Shown piece by piece: positions 13,033 to 46,234 of a DNA stretch of 64,000 bases. Source of the stretch: Merluccius polli (lineage: Eukaryota; Chordata; Actinopteri; Gadiformes; Merlucciidae); assembly GCA_030340625.1 (NCBI GenBank), contig JAOPHQ010004302.1, forward strand, positions 96,001-160,000, read 5' to 3'. Position 1 is the stretch's first letter; every line of letters begins with the position of its first letter. The translations under genes were made by a program, and so were the position numbers. The notes under the pieces are model-generated. The model ran no database searches, was not told the DNA's origin, and worked only from the letters and a program-made list of their open reading frames with translations.

Positions 13033-13392
13033 CAGTCCATGAGAAGCACAAGGCCAAGTCTCTGTGGGAGAGGAGTGGGGCTGTGGTCATGGTGGTGCGA
13101 AGACCTGGATGATTGTTGTGCAGAGGATGATGAAACACATGCAAATGCACAACATAACAACTCCTCCATTGACATAGATTACTTTGTTGTAATGCACGAC
13201 TTGCTCATGTTTTTACTTGTCTCTGTGTCTGTGTATGTGTCTCTCTCTCTCTCTCTCCATGCAGGAGGCCTCTGAGCTTTCCTCTCTGAGGTCCCAGCTG
13301 CAGGACCTGGACATCCCCTCTCCTTGCTGTGGTCAAAGAGAACCTGGGCAAGGAGATGGCTTCAAGCAGTACTTCCCTTGGAAAGTCTACCT

Positions 13393-13393
<1 letters not shown>

Positions 13394-13474
<81 letters not shown>
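13394..13474 (+). repeat. (AT)40 microsatellite terminating the selenou pseudogene
   Basis: About 40 AT units starting inside what should be the end of exon C, just after the residues VYLD. Confidence 0.95.
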
Positions 13475-13476
<2 letters not shown>

Positions 13477-14389
13477 TAAAAGCATCTTTTTTACAAGAAC
13501 ACACCCATGAGGGTTTTGCCTATTTGCCCCAGAGGGCGTCTTGTTTTTGAAACGTCATTGAAACGTTATTACTGCGTGCAATTTTTTTAATACTGTAATT
13601 GTAATAATATGTATTCATTCTTTATAACGAATGAATACATATAATAATGAAATAAGTGTTTGTAGGGAGTGTTGAAGTGTACGCCTACTTTAAATCACAG
13701 CAGATTAGATTATTATTATTATCGATTGCTCTTCCTTCCTCTTGGATCGACTAGTTCGCCTTAATCTGGTGGACTACTGACCATAGGGACTGACGACCTT
13801 CTCTGTCCCCGTCCTTACTGTGAGTTCATGTACTTATCTAAAAACGTCTGTACTCCTATGTAATACCGCACTGAAATGTAAATATATTGTATCATAACGG
13901 TCTCTTTCTGGCTCTAAATAAGCTAAATATAATGTAGCGGCAGCGCTATCTTAAAATAGCAGATGTGGGGCATGTGCGACAGTGGCAGGCATCGCGAGAC
14001 TTTAGGTGATGTTGTTTATGTGAATACATGTGGATGTGTTGATGAATGGTGTTAGACCGTGTACAACGTGAATGATGATGTTGTTGTTCACGTAAGGTGA
14101 CACATATGATATCACGGTCGTGCGATACGTCAAGTATGACGTATCGCACTGTGCGCCTCATTAACGCCGGGTCTTATCAGTGGACTTCATACCTGAACCC
14201 TCCCTCGTCCTCCGGGTGAAGACGTCCCCCCCCCCCCCTCACTAAACCCAGCCGGTCAGCATAAGTGCAAAGCCTTTGCAGGCACACAGTATGTGTTTTA
14301 ACAGCCCTCCTTTGGTGGGCAGATCTGACACCTCTTCCTCTTCTTCTTCCTCTTACTTGCCACTGCTGGGGGCTGGGCCCGTGTTGGCC
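13475..14389. other. Intergenic, nothing recognised
   Basis: No remnants of selenou exons 4-5 were found here. Contains a short inverted repeat TATTCATTC...GAATGAATA near 13611-13640 and GTGCGATACGTCA/TGACGTATCGCAC near 14121-14153. Confidence 0.5.
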
Positions 14390-14852
14390 TGGGCCGTGGG
14401 ATCCTCAGGCCAGGGCCTGGGCCGTGGGATCCTCAGGCCAGGGCCTGGGCCGTGGGATCCTCAGGCCAGGGCCTGGGCCGTGGGATCCTCAGGCCAGGGC
14501 CTGGGCCGCGGGATCCTCAGGCCAGGGCCTGGGCCGCGGGATCCTCAGGCCAGGGCCTGGGCCGCGGGATCCTCAGGCCAGGGCCTGGGCCGCGGGATCC
14601 TCAGGCCAGGGCCTGGGCCGCGGGATCCTCAGGCCAGGACCTGGGCCGCGGGATCCTCAGGCCAGGACCTGGGCCGCGGGATCCTCAGGCCAGGACCTGG
14701 GCCGCGGGATCCTCAGGCCAGGACCTGGGCCGCGGGATCCTCAGGCCAGGGCCTGGGCCACGGGATCCTCAGGCCAGGGCCTGGGCCGCGGGATCCTCAG
14801 GCCAGGGCCTGGGCCGCGGGATCCTCAGGCCAGGACCTGGGCCGTTGGATCC
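14390..14852. repeat. 28-bp minisatellite with a BamHI site per unit
   Basis: About 16 tandem units of GGGATCCTCAGGCCAGGGCC + TGGGCCGC, GC-rich and highly homogenised, differing mainly at GTGG/GCGG and GGGCC/GGACC positions. Because 28 is not a multiple of 3 and the unit has no stop, all three forward frames stay open. This produces long spurious ORFs. Confidence 0.95.
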
Positions 14853-15292
14853 TCAGGTTGACCATGAGATCTTGCCCTCTGAACAGCTTTCACAACTGCT
14901 GCAGATGCGCCCACTTGTCCCAGACCTCTCTTATGGCTGCCAGTCTGTCTGGCGCACGTCTTGCGGGTCTTGACCAAACCGTATCAGTCTTGAGTAGGTG
15001 TGACATCGTGGCACGGAAAATGGCCCTTCCACTCTCTGCATCCCATAGACTAGCTGCAGCCTCACCTCGGGACCAGTATACATACGCCTGCTGAGTTTAA
15101 CAGCCCTATGGTGGCATGCAGGTCAGTCCATCCTCTTCCGGCTTGTCTCCATGTTTTCAAAAAACCCTCCAGGTTTGTCATCTCCAGGATGATGTTCTCT
15201 ATTGCTTGTGCGGTGAACAGGTAGCATGTTGAGGCAATGTCATGGGCATGGGCAACGGCATGTGTTGGGGGTCCTGGGGTCATCATCTCCAT
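14853..15292 (-). pseudogene. piggyBac-type transposase relic
   Basis: Minus-strand translation gives YLFTAQAIENIILEMTN, then DLHATIGLLNSAGV, then GEAAASLWDAESGRAIFRAT and DRLAAIREVWDKW. These are consecutive blocks of fish piggyBac (DDE_Tnp_1_7) transposases: the segment before the catalytic Asp residues. The frame is broken between blocks, and the catalytic core that should follow is missing: the 28-bp minisatellite begins exactly there. It cannot be active. Confidence 0.75.
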
Positions 15293-17125
15293 GACCTTTA
15301 TGTTCTGACATCCTGACCTGTTTGTCGTATGCTACTGAGGACCATTTGATTGTGCCGTTTTTTTGACAGGAAAGTCTCTGTTTCGGGTTGCAATCCTCCC
15401 CATCTTCTTCCTCTCACACGTCCCCCACTATCTCGTCGGAGTCAGCTTTATCTGGCTGGACATTTGAAAAGATCTGTTCTAGTCATAGCTTCAGCACGCC
15501 AGAGAAGACTACATGTCCGGACAATGCGGACATGTACCGACGAAGACGATGTTCTTTTTGTACGGCTTACATGGACATGTGATGAAAGGCGACATTTTCC
15601 TTTTGTAATATTGCGGTCGGTCTAGGAAATGCCATGTTATATCAAGTTGAACAATATCATAAAGGGGATTGTTTGTACTGATGTTAAAGAAAGTATCACT
15701 GCCTTTTTTTTTAATTACAGAAATAGAGCGGTTTGCAGTGAGTGAACTAAAAGTTTCCCGCCCCTTTATCTCTTATGTTTCCCGCCCCTTTTATCTCTTG
15801 TATATAAAAAGGTTATATCAGTGGAACTGCTTCATGGGCTGAACCATTATGTTGTAATGTAGAGGTCTCTTCCTGAAGTGGGCTCACACATCATATGGAC
15901 TTTGATTAACTCCTAAAACCATCGATTTCTTTTGGCAACTGGGAAGCATCAGCAAGTTAGTAATCTGCTAACTTAAACACATTTAAGTTTTCTATTGTTT
16001 AATGGATAAGCTTATGCTCCATGTATCAGTGATTTATGTTTCATTAGAAGATTGCTGTTCATATAAAAGTCTTCAGTTTCTTGAGAGTAAATGAATTGAA
16101 TTGACTTTTATATTTATGGTCGTATGTGGCTAGTGTCTGCCTTTATATCTTGCATAGTCGCTTATATGCAGATCGGTCTTCCATTAGTCCAGATAATAAG
16201 CCAACATGTTCGATGTTTGTGATGGGTACTTGCACCACACCACAAGTGTCGAAATACTCCAGCAACACAGATACAACTAAGGGAATGGTTGGCTTAATAT
16301 ATCAGAAATAGAGGCTTAAGTAAGCTTTTGATTTTGAATGTTTTTTTGAATGTCTTTTGAATGTGTTTTTAAACCAGCTGGACAAGTCCAGCTGGTTTAA
16401 AAACAATTTAAAAAAAGGTGCGTTGTTTGACAGTTGTTGGCCAGCAATTTCCTTGGAAATGAAGTCGTGTTTTTTTTTCCTTTTTCCATAGCATACCATA
16501 GTACACACTATCGATGGCACTGGCCCTGTCTCGGTGCTCAGCAACCCTGAGAACTAGTAAACTATTCGTTGCGCCACCCGGCCTTACCTCTGAGAGGCAC
16601 TCCTCTGAAGAGCCTGTCCCCTGCCACAATGGGCCCCTGCTCTCCCAGGGCCCACGCTGCCCTCTTTCACCTCAGTACAGCCACAGCCAGTCCTGACCCA
16701 AACAAACCCACTTCAGGCAAGGCGTTACCTTATTTTTCTCTAGTGTAGTATAAGTTAAGCACGTCCGACCTCACCTACCCCAAACCCTTTCTGATTTTCT
16801 GTCTCAGTAGCATGGGTTGATTAGATCTTTCTTTTCATTTGTTAACATTTTTTAAACATAGTTTGATGTAAAGATTGCAAAGCGTGTCGTAACCATGACC
16901 TCTCTCCAAAGATAAACGTAGGAATGCAAAATACCTTTTTCTCGTCTAGACAGTCAAACAAAGCCAAAATGTCAACATGCATGGCCACCTCCCAAGTCAT
17001 GTAAACCACAAGAACAACATGAATAACCGACATTTGTCATTTCCAGTGAAGGCAGTTCATCGTGTCAATTTTCCTTTAAACAATCATTTATTTAACATAT
17101 TATTTCCTTCTCTTTTGTACCGTAG
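15293..17125. other. selenou1a: Intergenic/upstream region of selenou1
   Basis: May hold the rest of the piggyBac relic (to about 15600), a tandem TTTCCCGCCCCTTTTATCTC pair (15757-15799) and a perfect inverted repeat TTTTAAACCAGCTGGAC/GTCCAGCTGGTTTAAAA near 16366-16402. A 5' non-coding exon of selenou1 is expected here but was not identified. Confidence 0.45.
16366..16402. repeat. Perfect short hairpin
   Basis: TTTTTAAACCAGCTGGACAA is followed after two bases by its complement ending GTCCAGCTGGTTTAAAAA. This is a 17-bp stem with a tiny loop, about 750 bp upstream of selenou1 exon 1. Confidence 0.8.
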
Positions 17126-17160
17126 TGTTTTCCTCTGGTCTGGAGGGGGAGCTGTTGGGG

Positions 17161-19284
<2,124 letters not shown>

Positions 19285-19700
19285 TCAGGTTTTCCTTTTA
19301 TTTACAGAGAAATGGCAGCAGGCAACGAGAAGCACGTAGAGGTTATTTCATTTCAGTTAATTTAATTTCTGTGTAATTAGTTTGTTTGCTTGGCTCTTGA
19401 ATTTTGTTTGTTTTGTTTAAGATGTTAATCTTTTGTTGCTCTGTGACATAAGACATCATTTGGCCACAATCTGAATGTTTCAGATTGCTCAAGTCAACTC
19501 CTCCAACACGGAATGACATCTTTGTTTCCAATATTTAATAACAATATTTGTTTTACTATAAAACCAGTGCAATAAGGGATTCTAATGACAGCGTATGTTG
19601 TATAACAGTCATGATGGAAATCTTAATAGGTATTATCGTAATTATTATTAACCTGTACTGGGTACCCAGGCTCCAGTCAACATGGCAGACGGTGTTTTCA

Positions 19701-19775
19701 GCCTGTGTGTTATAATGAAAACTTGACTCTAAACTCTTCAGGAGAGGAGCAGGTTGGATGCTTCCACACACCGGC
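19701..19775 (+). promoter_or_regulatory. selenou1a: SECIS element in the selenou1 3' UTR
   Basis: Directs UGA recoding to selenocysteine. Helix I pairs 19701-19710 with 19766-19775 (9 of 10 pairs). The quartet is ATGA at 19715-19718 against GGAT at 19756-19759, giving U-U, G-A, A-G and A-G contacts. Helix II pairs 19720-19725 with 19750-19755, then 19727-19730 with 19746-19749 around a bulged A. The apical loop opens with AAA at 19731-19733, 12 nt after the quartet as expected. A small 34-36/42-44 stem inside the loop suggests a type II (form 2) SECIS. It lies 417 nt after the TAG stop. Pairing was worked out by hand. Confidence 0.88.
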
Positions 19776-19896
19776 TCGGATACTGTTACCATGCCGACGG
19801 GGGGGGGGGGGGGGGGGGGGTGCTGCAGACGGGTGATGCATTATTTGCTGCGACCTGGGAGATGTTATCTTCCTGTTTGGTTGGCTTGTCGGCCAC

Positions 19897-19902
19897 AATA
19901 AA
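19897..19902 (+). terminator. selenou1a: Poly(A) signal AATAAA of selenou1
   Basis: Canonical AATAAA about 610 nt past the stop codon and about 120 nt past the SECIS. It would give a 3' UTR of roughly 640 nt that contains the SECIS. Confidence 0.65.
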
Positions 19903-20957
19903 CCCTACACCATGTCGTACAGTGTTGCTTTTTATTTAATTTTTGTCTATTTTTCGTTATTCTCCCACACACACACCTCAGAAATTGTTCTTTCTTCAAA
20001 CACTTCAATATGGAGGAAACGTATACCCCCATAGAGGTACAGTACATGGGAGATTTTGCCTTCAGAATAAATACCCATTCAACACTCCATCAACAATCTT
20101 AACAGATTAGTGTCTGTTGACTGAAGGTAGTAAATGGTGGAACAAGATATGCCCTTTTCTGTGGGGTAGAGGTGGCTTCCCAGGGAGACAATCTTATGGT
20201 TTAACAGCAAACAACAATTTAATTGTTAGTGATTACGAGTCGTCATGGATACATCTCAGGAAAGGAAGGCGTGTGTTTTCTCTTATGATTTAGCAAGTCT
20301 AATGCCAAGTTGAAAACAATGTTTTCCTTGATTCCTTCCTGAGCCGATTGGGAAGTTTCACCTTTCTCTTAAAGAAAATGCACTGGAGGGATTTTTTTTG
20401 AAAAATAATTATGCTCATTTACATTTACACAACCTGATTTTCGGGAAAATAATCAGAAAATGGTCATGTTTACTGTAGTGTATTTGCTGAAGGTCATGAA
20501 AAACTTCATCCCATCCAGACAAAGGCCTTTTTTGAATATGCGATGTACTAGCTCTGTTTTTATGAATGCGCACATAGTGAGGGTATGCAAAGGGTGTGCA
20601 CACATAACTACTTGAACGTTAAACCCGTCTGCTTATCTTTCTCTTATCATTCGTGGAGTGTTATGGTTGTTACACATACAAGAAGCCCCGAGAAACATCC
20701 TCAGAATTAATTTCCTGAGTTGTTTATCACTCAAAACAGTTTATAGAATAGTTTCTATTCTAACAATTAAAATGATTACATTTATTAAAACGCACATTTT
20801 TTCAAGACTTCAGTGAGGTCAGGTGGTTTGTTTTTAATCTAATTTGCTCATTTGTATCTCATCTAGTTTGGTGTTTTGAAAAAAATAAGGTGGGATCAAG
20901 TCCTTATAAGATGGACACAAAGCAAACAAAAATGTGAGCCCATTTAGACCTTAGTTA

Positions 20958-23656
20958 AATATTTTATTCTGTTGCTCTTGGTAAATACACTTCAAGGTAG
21001 GAAACATCTTCAGACGCTGTACAAAGTCTGGAGGAAAAAACAAGTACTGCACCAATACTGACTAACAGGAGTTTTTGTACATAAAACGCCATGAAAAACT
21101 ATTTGTGGAGTGTACAACAAAGACCCATGTATGAAATATAATTTGGTGTGCAATGATGGATAAGTTTGCCAATGAACTTACAACAAGATACCGTTTAAAC
21201 TGATGCTTTCAATCGGCCGTGAAATACAATTAGATGCTTCCAAATCGGTTCCTGAGGACCATCATGGTGGTTGGTAACATTTCAAATATAACTTTGAAAC
21301 CAATATTTTGTATCACAATAGTGACAGGGGCACCCCCATTCTGGTGAACACAAGACATGGGAGGAAGGTCCACTATGATAAAGCTAAAACAAACAAAAAC
21401 AAAAAACTCTTCTACCCCGTTTACAATCCACGGTCTCATCTTTGGTAGTGGGTGCAGTGGGTTGACATAGCACTGTACAGCCAGCAGTATTGTAACACGA
21501 CTGCGACCCGCTTGTCCTTGATAATTCCATGTACCATGATGTCCATCAGACATATAGGAGAATTCAAAATCTCAGAAAATACTCATGAATTGCAACAATG
21601 GGTTCAAAATTAATAAAAAGCTGCTCATTCCTCAATATATTGCTTGAGCGCTGGTATAGGTTAGCGTATAGCCCGTTAAACATTGTCAAGCACAGTAAAC
21701 ACCAATACATATTTCATAAAGCAAGTCAATAACAGAACCCCTCTTCAACAGCCACCTAAAAGCTTCTACAGCAGCACAGCAAAGGTTATAGTGCATTTGA
21801 ACCCACAGCATAAGGAAAAATAAAATCAACGCCAACACCACATAATACACACACTCATGAATAACAGGGAAATATAACATAAGATTGCATGTAGTTGAAT
21901 TATGAGCTCTTGTGTTATACACCTTTAAACACTACCCTGGACTTCATATGATTATAAGCAAATGGTTGTCACACGCACTTAAAAACGCACGGATGGAAAT
22001 ATTAACAAGACAAATAACTACGTAAATAACCCTGTTTGACAGCAACTTCAGTCCGGTTAGGTAGTACGCCCTACCATCTATTCAAACTCAAAAACAGACA
22101 CAAACATCCATAGTTCTCAAGTGACGCATACATAGAGGTTAGAGGGGTCACAATACGCCAACATCACTACAATATTAGAATTCATTTCACCACTGCCACC
22201 ACCATGTTTATTCATCAAAGCGCAGGTAACGCTGACCAAAGTAACTCAATTTAGTGTTGAGCTACAGCAGAAGCAATTGAACCTCACTCATTGTTCTGTT
22301 GCATAGACACACACACGTTATACCATGTTGTATGTGCTTCTTGTAGCAGCGGATTGGGCAGTTTTCTGATGCATGTGTGCTGTGCTGCCATCTGGTGGAC
22401 AAACTCACATGGCACACCTTGGATTTTCAAATCTATAATATCTTTAAATATATTCTTTAGACATTCATTTTGGGCCATCTTGTATGATATTTAGCCAGTA
22501 AATAATTGTAACCACAATACTGCTAACCAACATTTATACTCCACACACATACATTTGAGAAGCACGACCGCCACCAAACTTGAAAGTGAAGTTTAAACGG
22601 GTTTAAAAATGCATTGGAAGTCACACTGACCTTAATATGCAACTCATGGTGCATTGGGTGGAAGTGACATGTCTGCACACATCCTCATCTCTAATCTACA
22701 TATAGTGTTATAAGTGTTTTCTTTTTCAAGTTGTCATACATGTGTCGGGGTGACCTACCTTTAGCATTTGGACAAAACACGGTACATTCTGCCCCATCTT
22801 TTACATCACAGTCAGCGACAACAACCCGAGTAGCTCATCACTAGCAATACAGTGAACCGCAAAACAACCACAAGGCCTTGAAGTGTGCCAGTAGACAGTT
22901 TGGCTGTCGTCGTGGCTACAGTACATAAACATTTACGCTGACATCTTGCTCCCAAGTATTGGCTTCTATATTTTTTTAACATGCGTTGTCTAGCACCTGC
23001 AACACGGAGCAACACTGTGAAGGAGTAAGTACACTTCAGAGGAGAGTCATAAGCTGCTGCTGCGTTAAACTCGGGCTTGGTCCATTTTGTGCTCATGAAA
23101 TGTTTATTTTTTTCCTCCAATTGTGACAAAAATGGTAAATGTGCTTAAAGCCTACATGCTTAAAAAATATGATTGGAAATAAAGCGATGATAAATAGCAA
23201 AGGGTGAGTGATAAACTGAAGCCAGTCAGAAACTACAACTCTGAATTGGACTTACTATGGTTCACTCATTGCTTAAAAAGAAGTGTTTTATGAAAGCTGA
23301 CAGACGTTAACAATTACTAGCTTGAACCTAGAAAGGAGATAACACAAAATACAATCAAAACAAAAAAAAGTCTCAGTTAGCCGGGAGCGTATATCAACTA
23401 TCTAACAGCAGGGTCAGTCTCAAGGTCGTCCTGAACATCCGTCCTGAACGTTTGTTTTCACTAACGGTGAAAACACAGCACTCCCCTTTGACACACTCTC
23501 ATCGCCACCATATCTACTATGACCCTTTGCACTTTGGATAAAAATAAAATAAACAATACAAAAACATTTTATATATAGATATACTTGTGCCCTCAGAGTG
23601 TTGCGGAGTAGTGGGCTCAGCCAATACGGAGGTGTGCATCTGTGCGTGCATGTGTA

Positions 23657-23745
<89 letters not shown>

Positions 23746-23763
23746 GTGCGTGTGTGTGCGATA
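20958..23763 (-). other. sfxn3: Probable long 3' UTR of sfxn3
   Basis: About 2.8 kb after the sfxn3 stop, AT-rich and unusually free of simple repeats apart from a (CA)n near 23661-23737. AATAAA on the minus strand occurs at 20962-20967, with others near 22206 and 23102, so alternative ends are possible. No other gene is visible here. This is inferred from position and composition only. Confidence 0.4.
23661..23737 (+). repeat. (GT)n in the sfxn3 3' UTR
   Basis: About 38 GT units, ending 27 nt from the sfxn3 stop codon; it reads (CA)n in the mRNA. Confidence 0.93.
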
Positions 23764-28608
<4,845 letters not shown>

Positions 28609-28617
28609 ATTGGCTTA

Positions 28618-29940
28618 TCTTTGGAGGACAAAGCAACGAAGGCAATCACTTTTCACACCACAACAGTTTTCCTTCATTCAACCTTCATTTAAATCTCAAG
28701 GAAACATTGAGGGCATGCCCTCATTTTCAATGATGTCTACAGCAAAATTTAAATAAATACAAACAAAAAATAATGAACGTACATTGTTGAACATTTTTGC
28801 CTTGAAGTACACAACTACTCCTCCATGAGTCAAAATGACCGAAGAAATACATTTTGATCAGAATAACAAAACAAGTCCATCTGGGGACAGGGATTTATAC
28901 ACACTATAGAGGAAAATAATATAATAAAATAGTAATCCTCCCGTTAAGCCCTGACGACATAGCAAGTCTCCCAGCGGTGAAAACAAGCTCAGACTTCTTC
29001 AAAATGTGAACCTGCTGTTGGGTACCCACGCCACGATATCGGCGTTTTAATAACAATAACACGGAAGCACGTTAGGAAATACGACACTCACTCTGAATGA
29101 AACAACACCCACTAACACCCATCACTTTCAATTTAGTCAATCAATTTAGTGGACCTTTATATGGGCGAGTGGATAGGATGTCACGGATCACACAATCATT
29201 TAGATGGCGCTTAAATCCTAAAAAACTATTAAGTCCAAGCAAAATAAAGACATCACGCATCTCCCACTCCACTCCACATAACAGTGACCACATGACAGCT
29301 TCAACAAGGACACCACCATGTCGTCCTAGAAGACATAACTGCGTCAGATTGGCGCGACGGGGCGCGAGGGGCGGCAGATGGACCGCGTGAGGTCACCGCG
29401 AGCGGAGGACAGCGCTACCCGTCCCAGGGAGACGCGCGAGCCCGCTAGCATCCCAGCCTAGCCTAGCCGCCGGCTAGCTAGCTAGCTCCCTCCTAGACAC
29501 TAGGGCTGCAACTCTTCCCCGCACCCGCAGCATTTTTGCCGTGCGCAGCCGCCAGACACAGCGGCTAGTCGACAGCCATTAGTTAACACAATAACAGCCC
29601 CGACGGCTCCCCGTTAGCCGTTTAACAGCCCCAAATGACAGCTAGCTTGTTAGCAAGCCGAGTAGCGGCAGCGGTTGGTTGGCAAGCGCCGAGGTGACCC
29701 ACCCACCTCCAAGAGTGTCGCTGCTGGGCGGAAAAAACGTCCGGCGGATTGTAAAATAAACACGTATATTCATGAAACACGTACCTCCTTTATCGCTGAC
29801 AATGTATGTATGTATGTATGTATGACCTCTCAATATCACGGTGCAAAGCCTCGCCGTAAACACGAGGGGCGACGTCGGCTCTGTTGACTCATATGTTCCC
29901 CTTCGTTACGATGTGGGCCGGGCGAAGAAGATAAACAGCC
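28618..29940 (-). other. sfxn3: sfxn3 5' region: first intron and CpG-rich non-coding first exon
   Basis: The start-codon exon appears to open near 28617 (CCAAAG|ATAAGCC on the minus strand), so a non-coding first exon must lie upstream. The GC-rich stretch 29340-29900, next to the CCAAT/GC-box cluster, is the likely site. Its exact donor is not resolved. No protein-coding exon is seen. Confidence 0.45.
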
Positions 29941-30044
29941 TCTGATTGGTCGGCCGTAAGGCTGGGCGGGGATGAGACACGGCGTCTGATTGGTCGGCCG
30001 TGGGTTGGGGCGGGGAAGATACACGGCGCCTGATTGGTCGACTG
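29941..30044. promoter_or_regulatory. CCAAT/GC-box promoter between sfxn3 and pdzd7
   Basis: Three copies of a 44-bp module. Each starts CTGATTGGTCG (an inverted CCAAT box) and the first two also carry a GGGCGGGG or GGGGCGGGG Sp1-type box. GATTGG starts at 29944, 29988 and 30032. The module sits in CpG-rich DNA (about 29340-30720) upstream of sfxn3, which reads left; pdzd7 reads right further on. It is likely the sfxn3 core promoter, possibly bidirectional. Confidence 0.6.
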
Positions 30045-31925
30045 ATCGTCAAAAGACGAAATGTCAGCAATGCGTTAATTATAATGTTTTGGTTTTTCTA
30101 GGAATTATGTAGACACTTACAAATTATTTTTGGAGTCGTGTGCATAGAGTATTAATTGCGATTTAAAAAATAAAAAATCAGGGTGTACATTAATCATGTT
30201 TTGTAAAAGTTCGGACTCCATCATATCTCCACTAGATGGGGACATAACACCAAAATAAAGACCAGAAGTGCATAGAAGTACAAAGTGGTCGTGGTGACCG
30301 TGACCTAGAGTAGATATGGGCAACCCTTAATCACACGCGTCGACTAATACCTTAACCCCATTACGTACTTAACACGCGACACCCCCGGCGCATACCGCTT
30401 CGACCTGCACCCGTTCAAAGCAAACTGCTGAAGTAGCTGATAAAAGCGATACAAGTTTGGGGTTTTTTGCCTTTCAGTGTTAATTGGGTTTATGTCACCG
30501 AGCCACGCGTCGCCACTTCCGGGTTTAACAGAGGGAGTTGGCGCGCGCGCGCCCGTCCCGGGTGTCCAATCACAGGGCAGCGACGCGGGCTCGCGCAGGT
30601 CCATCATCAGCAGAGTGCCCACTCTTCATGATGTCGGATACGTTGCTTGCTTGCTGCACTTCGGGGGGAACTTTGACCCCTGAACTTTGACACGCGTCAA
30701 GGGAGAGGTGAGGTCATTTCAGCTTTTTTTGTTTGTTTGTTTTTTTAAAGTTTTTAAAGTTTTTTGTTGTTTTTTTACCTTACGCCATTCGCCGCGTTCA
30801 GTTATCCTGTCACGTGGGAAGTTATTTCCGTTATTAACCTAACAACAACAACAACGACAACAACAACAACGACAAACAACAACGGTAACGTTTTATTATT
30901 AGGCGCTGTCCGAGGTGCTGATCGCAGATGTAGTCCCAGCCAAGAAACCAGGCTACAGCCCCTCATAAATAGGCCTATTTTTATTTATTTATTACAACAA
31001 AAACATATATATATATATATATAGGCCTCGTCTTATTATTTAATAAGTCGTTAAAACAGACGACAGAGGCATACTGACTTGTTACCTTGACTCCAAGCAG
31101 CCCCACCGACCTGCCTGCTGGTAGCCTCCCAACGGCTATCGGTTACATTGCACCTGACGACGCACGGGTCCCCTGGGGACTGGGTCCACCTGGGGACCGG
31201 GTCCCCCTGGGGACCTGGGGACCGGTCTGCAGCCCGGCATGCAGGGAGGCGAGGGGGAGGCCGGAGGACCGGACACCACGGGGGTAGGCCTGCAGGTGGA
31301 TGCCAGGGACGGATCTGGCCGCCCGCCTCACCTCGCTGTACGGCCTCTGGAAGCAGTATAGGGGTTATATATATCTATGTTTTATATCTATATATCTATG
31401 TACGTTTTCATTGGCATTGTTTGTTTTTGGACTCCTAATCTTGGAGATATCGAAAGCCAAATGGAGCCAATTTTTGTTAATTGTTCTTCATTGCAGTTCT
31501 TGTATACTTAACCGAGGATGAGAGAATTTCATGACACTTGTTGCCCCAGCCCAGTATCCTGTGCGTGAGTGCAAGGCTATATCTATAGCATCACTGACCG
31601 CAAGCCACCAATTACTGGCGGTTTCAGCTTTCTCCCATCCAAACACCACCACCACCACCACCACCATCGCCACCATCACCTCCACATACCGGCCGCCACA
31701 GCTACTGCCGCCATCACCACCTCCACTACCGGTCACAACCACCACTACCGATCGCCACCACCTTCACCACCACTACTATTGGCATCACCCCCACCACCAT
31801 CATCACCACCACCACCACCTCCACCACCGCTACCGATCGTCACCACCCCCAGATCCAGCCAGCATAGCTCCTTATCGAACCCCTTGCGTCTGGATGAGTA
31901 AGGGACGGGGAGGCAGGCGCGCGTC
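30045..31925. other. sfxn3-pdzd7 intergenic region and pdzd7 5' region
   Basis: CpG-rich to about 30720, then (ACA)n near 30841-30890, a GGGGACC/GGGTCCCC-rich patch (31168-31230) and a (CCA)n-rich tract (31645-31830). One or more pdzd7 5' UTR exons may lie here. No coding exon with homology was found. Confidence 0.45.

Positions 31926-46234
<14,309 letters not shown>

Noticed and set aside
13110..13112. TGA in the selenou pseudogene exon read as an ordinary nonsense mutation
   Set aside because: It aligns exactly with the Sec codon of the intact copy, so it is inherited, not the inactivating lesion; the lost donor and frame changes are.
14276..15094. 272-codon plus-strand ORF (and two overlapping ORFs in the other frames)
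   Set aside because: It is the 28-bp minisatellite read through. All three frames are open because the unit lacks stops and is not a multiple of 3; there is no protein homology.
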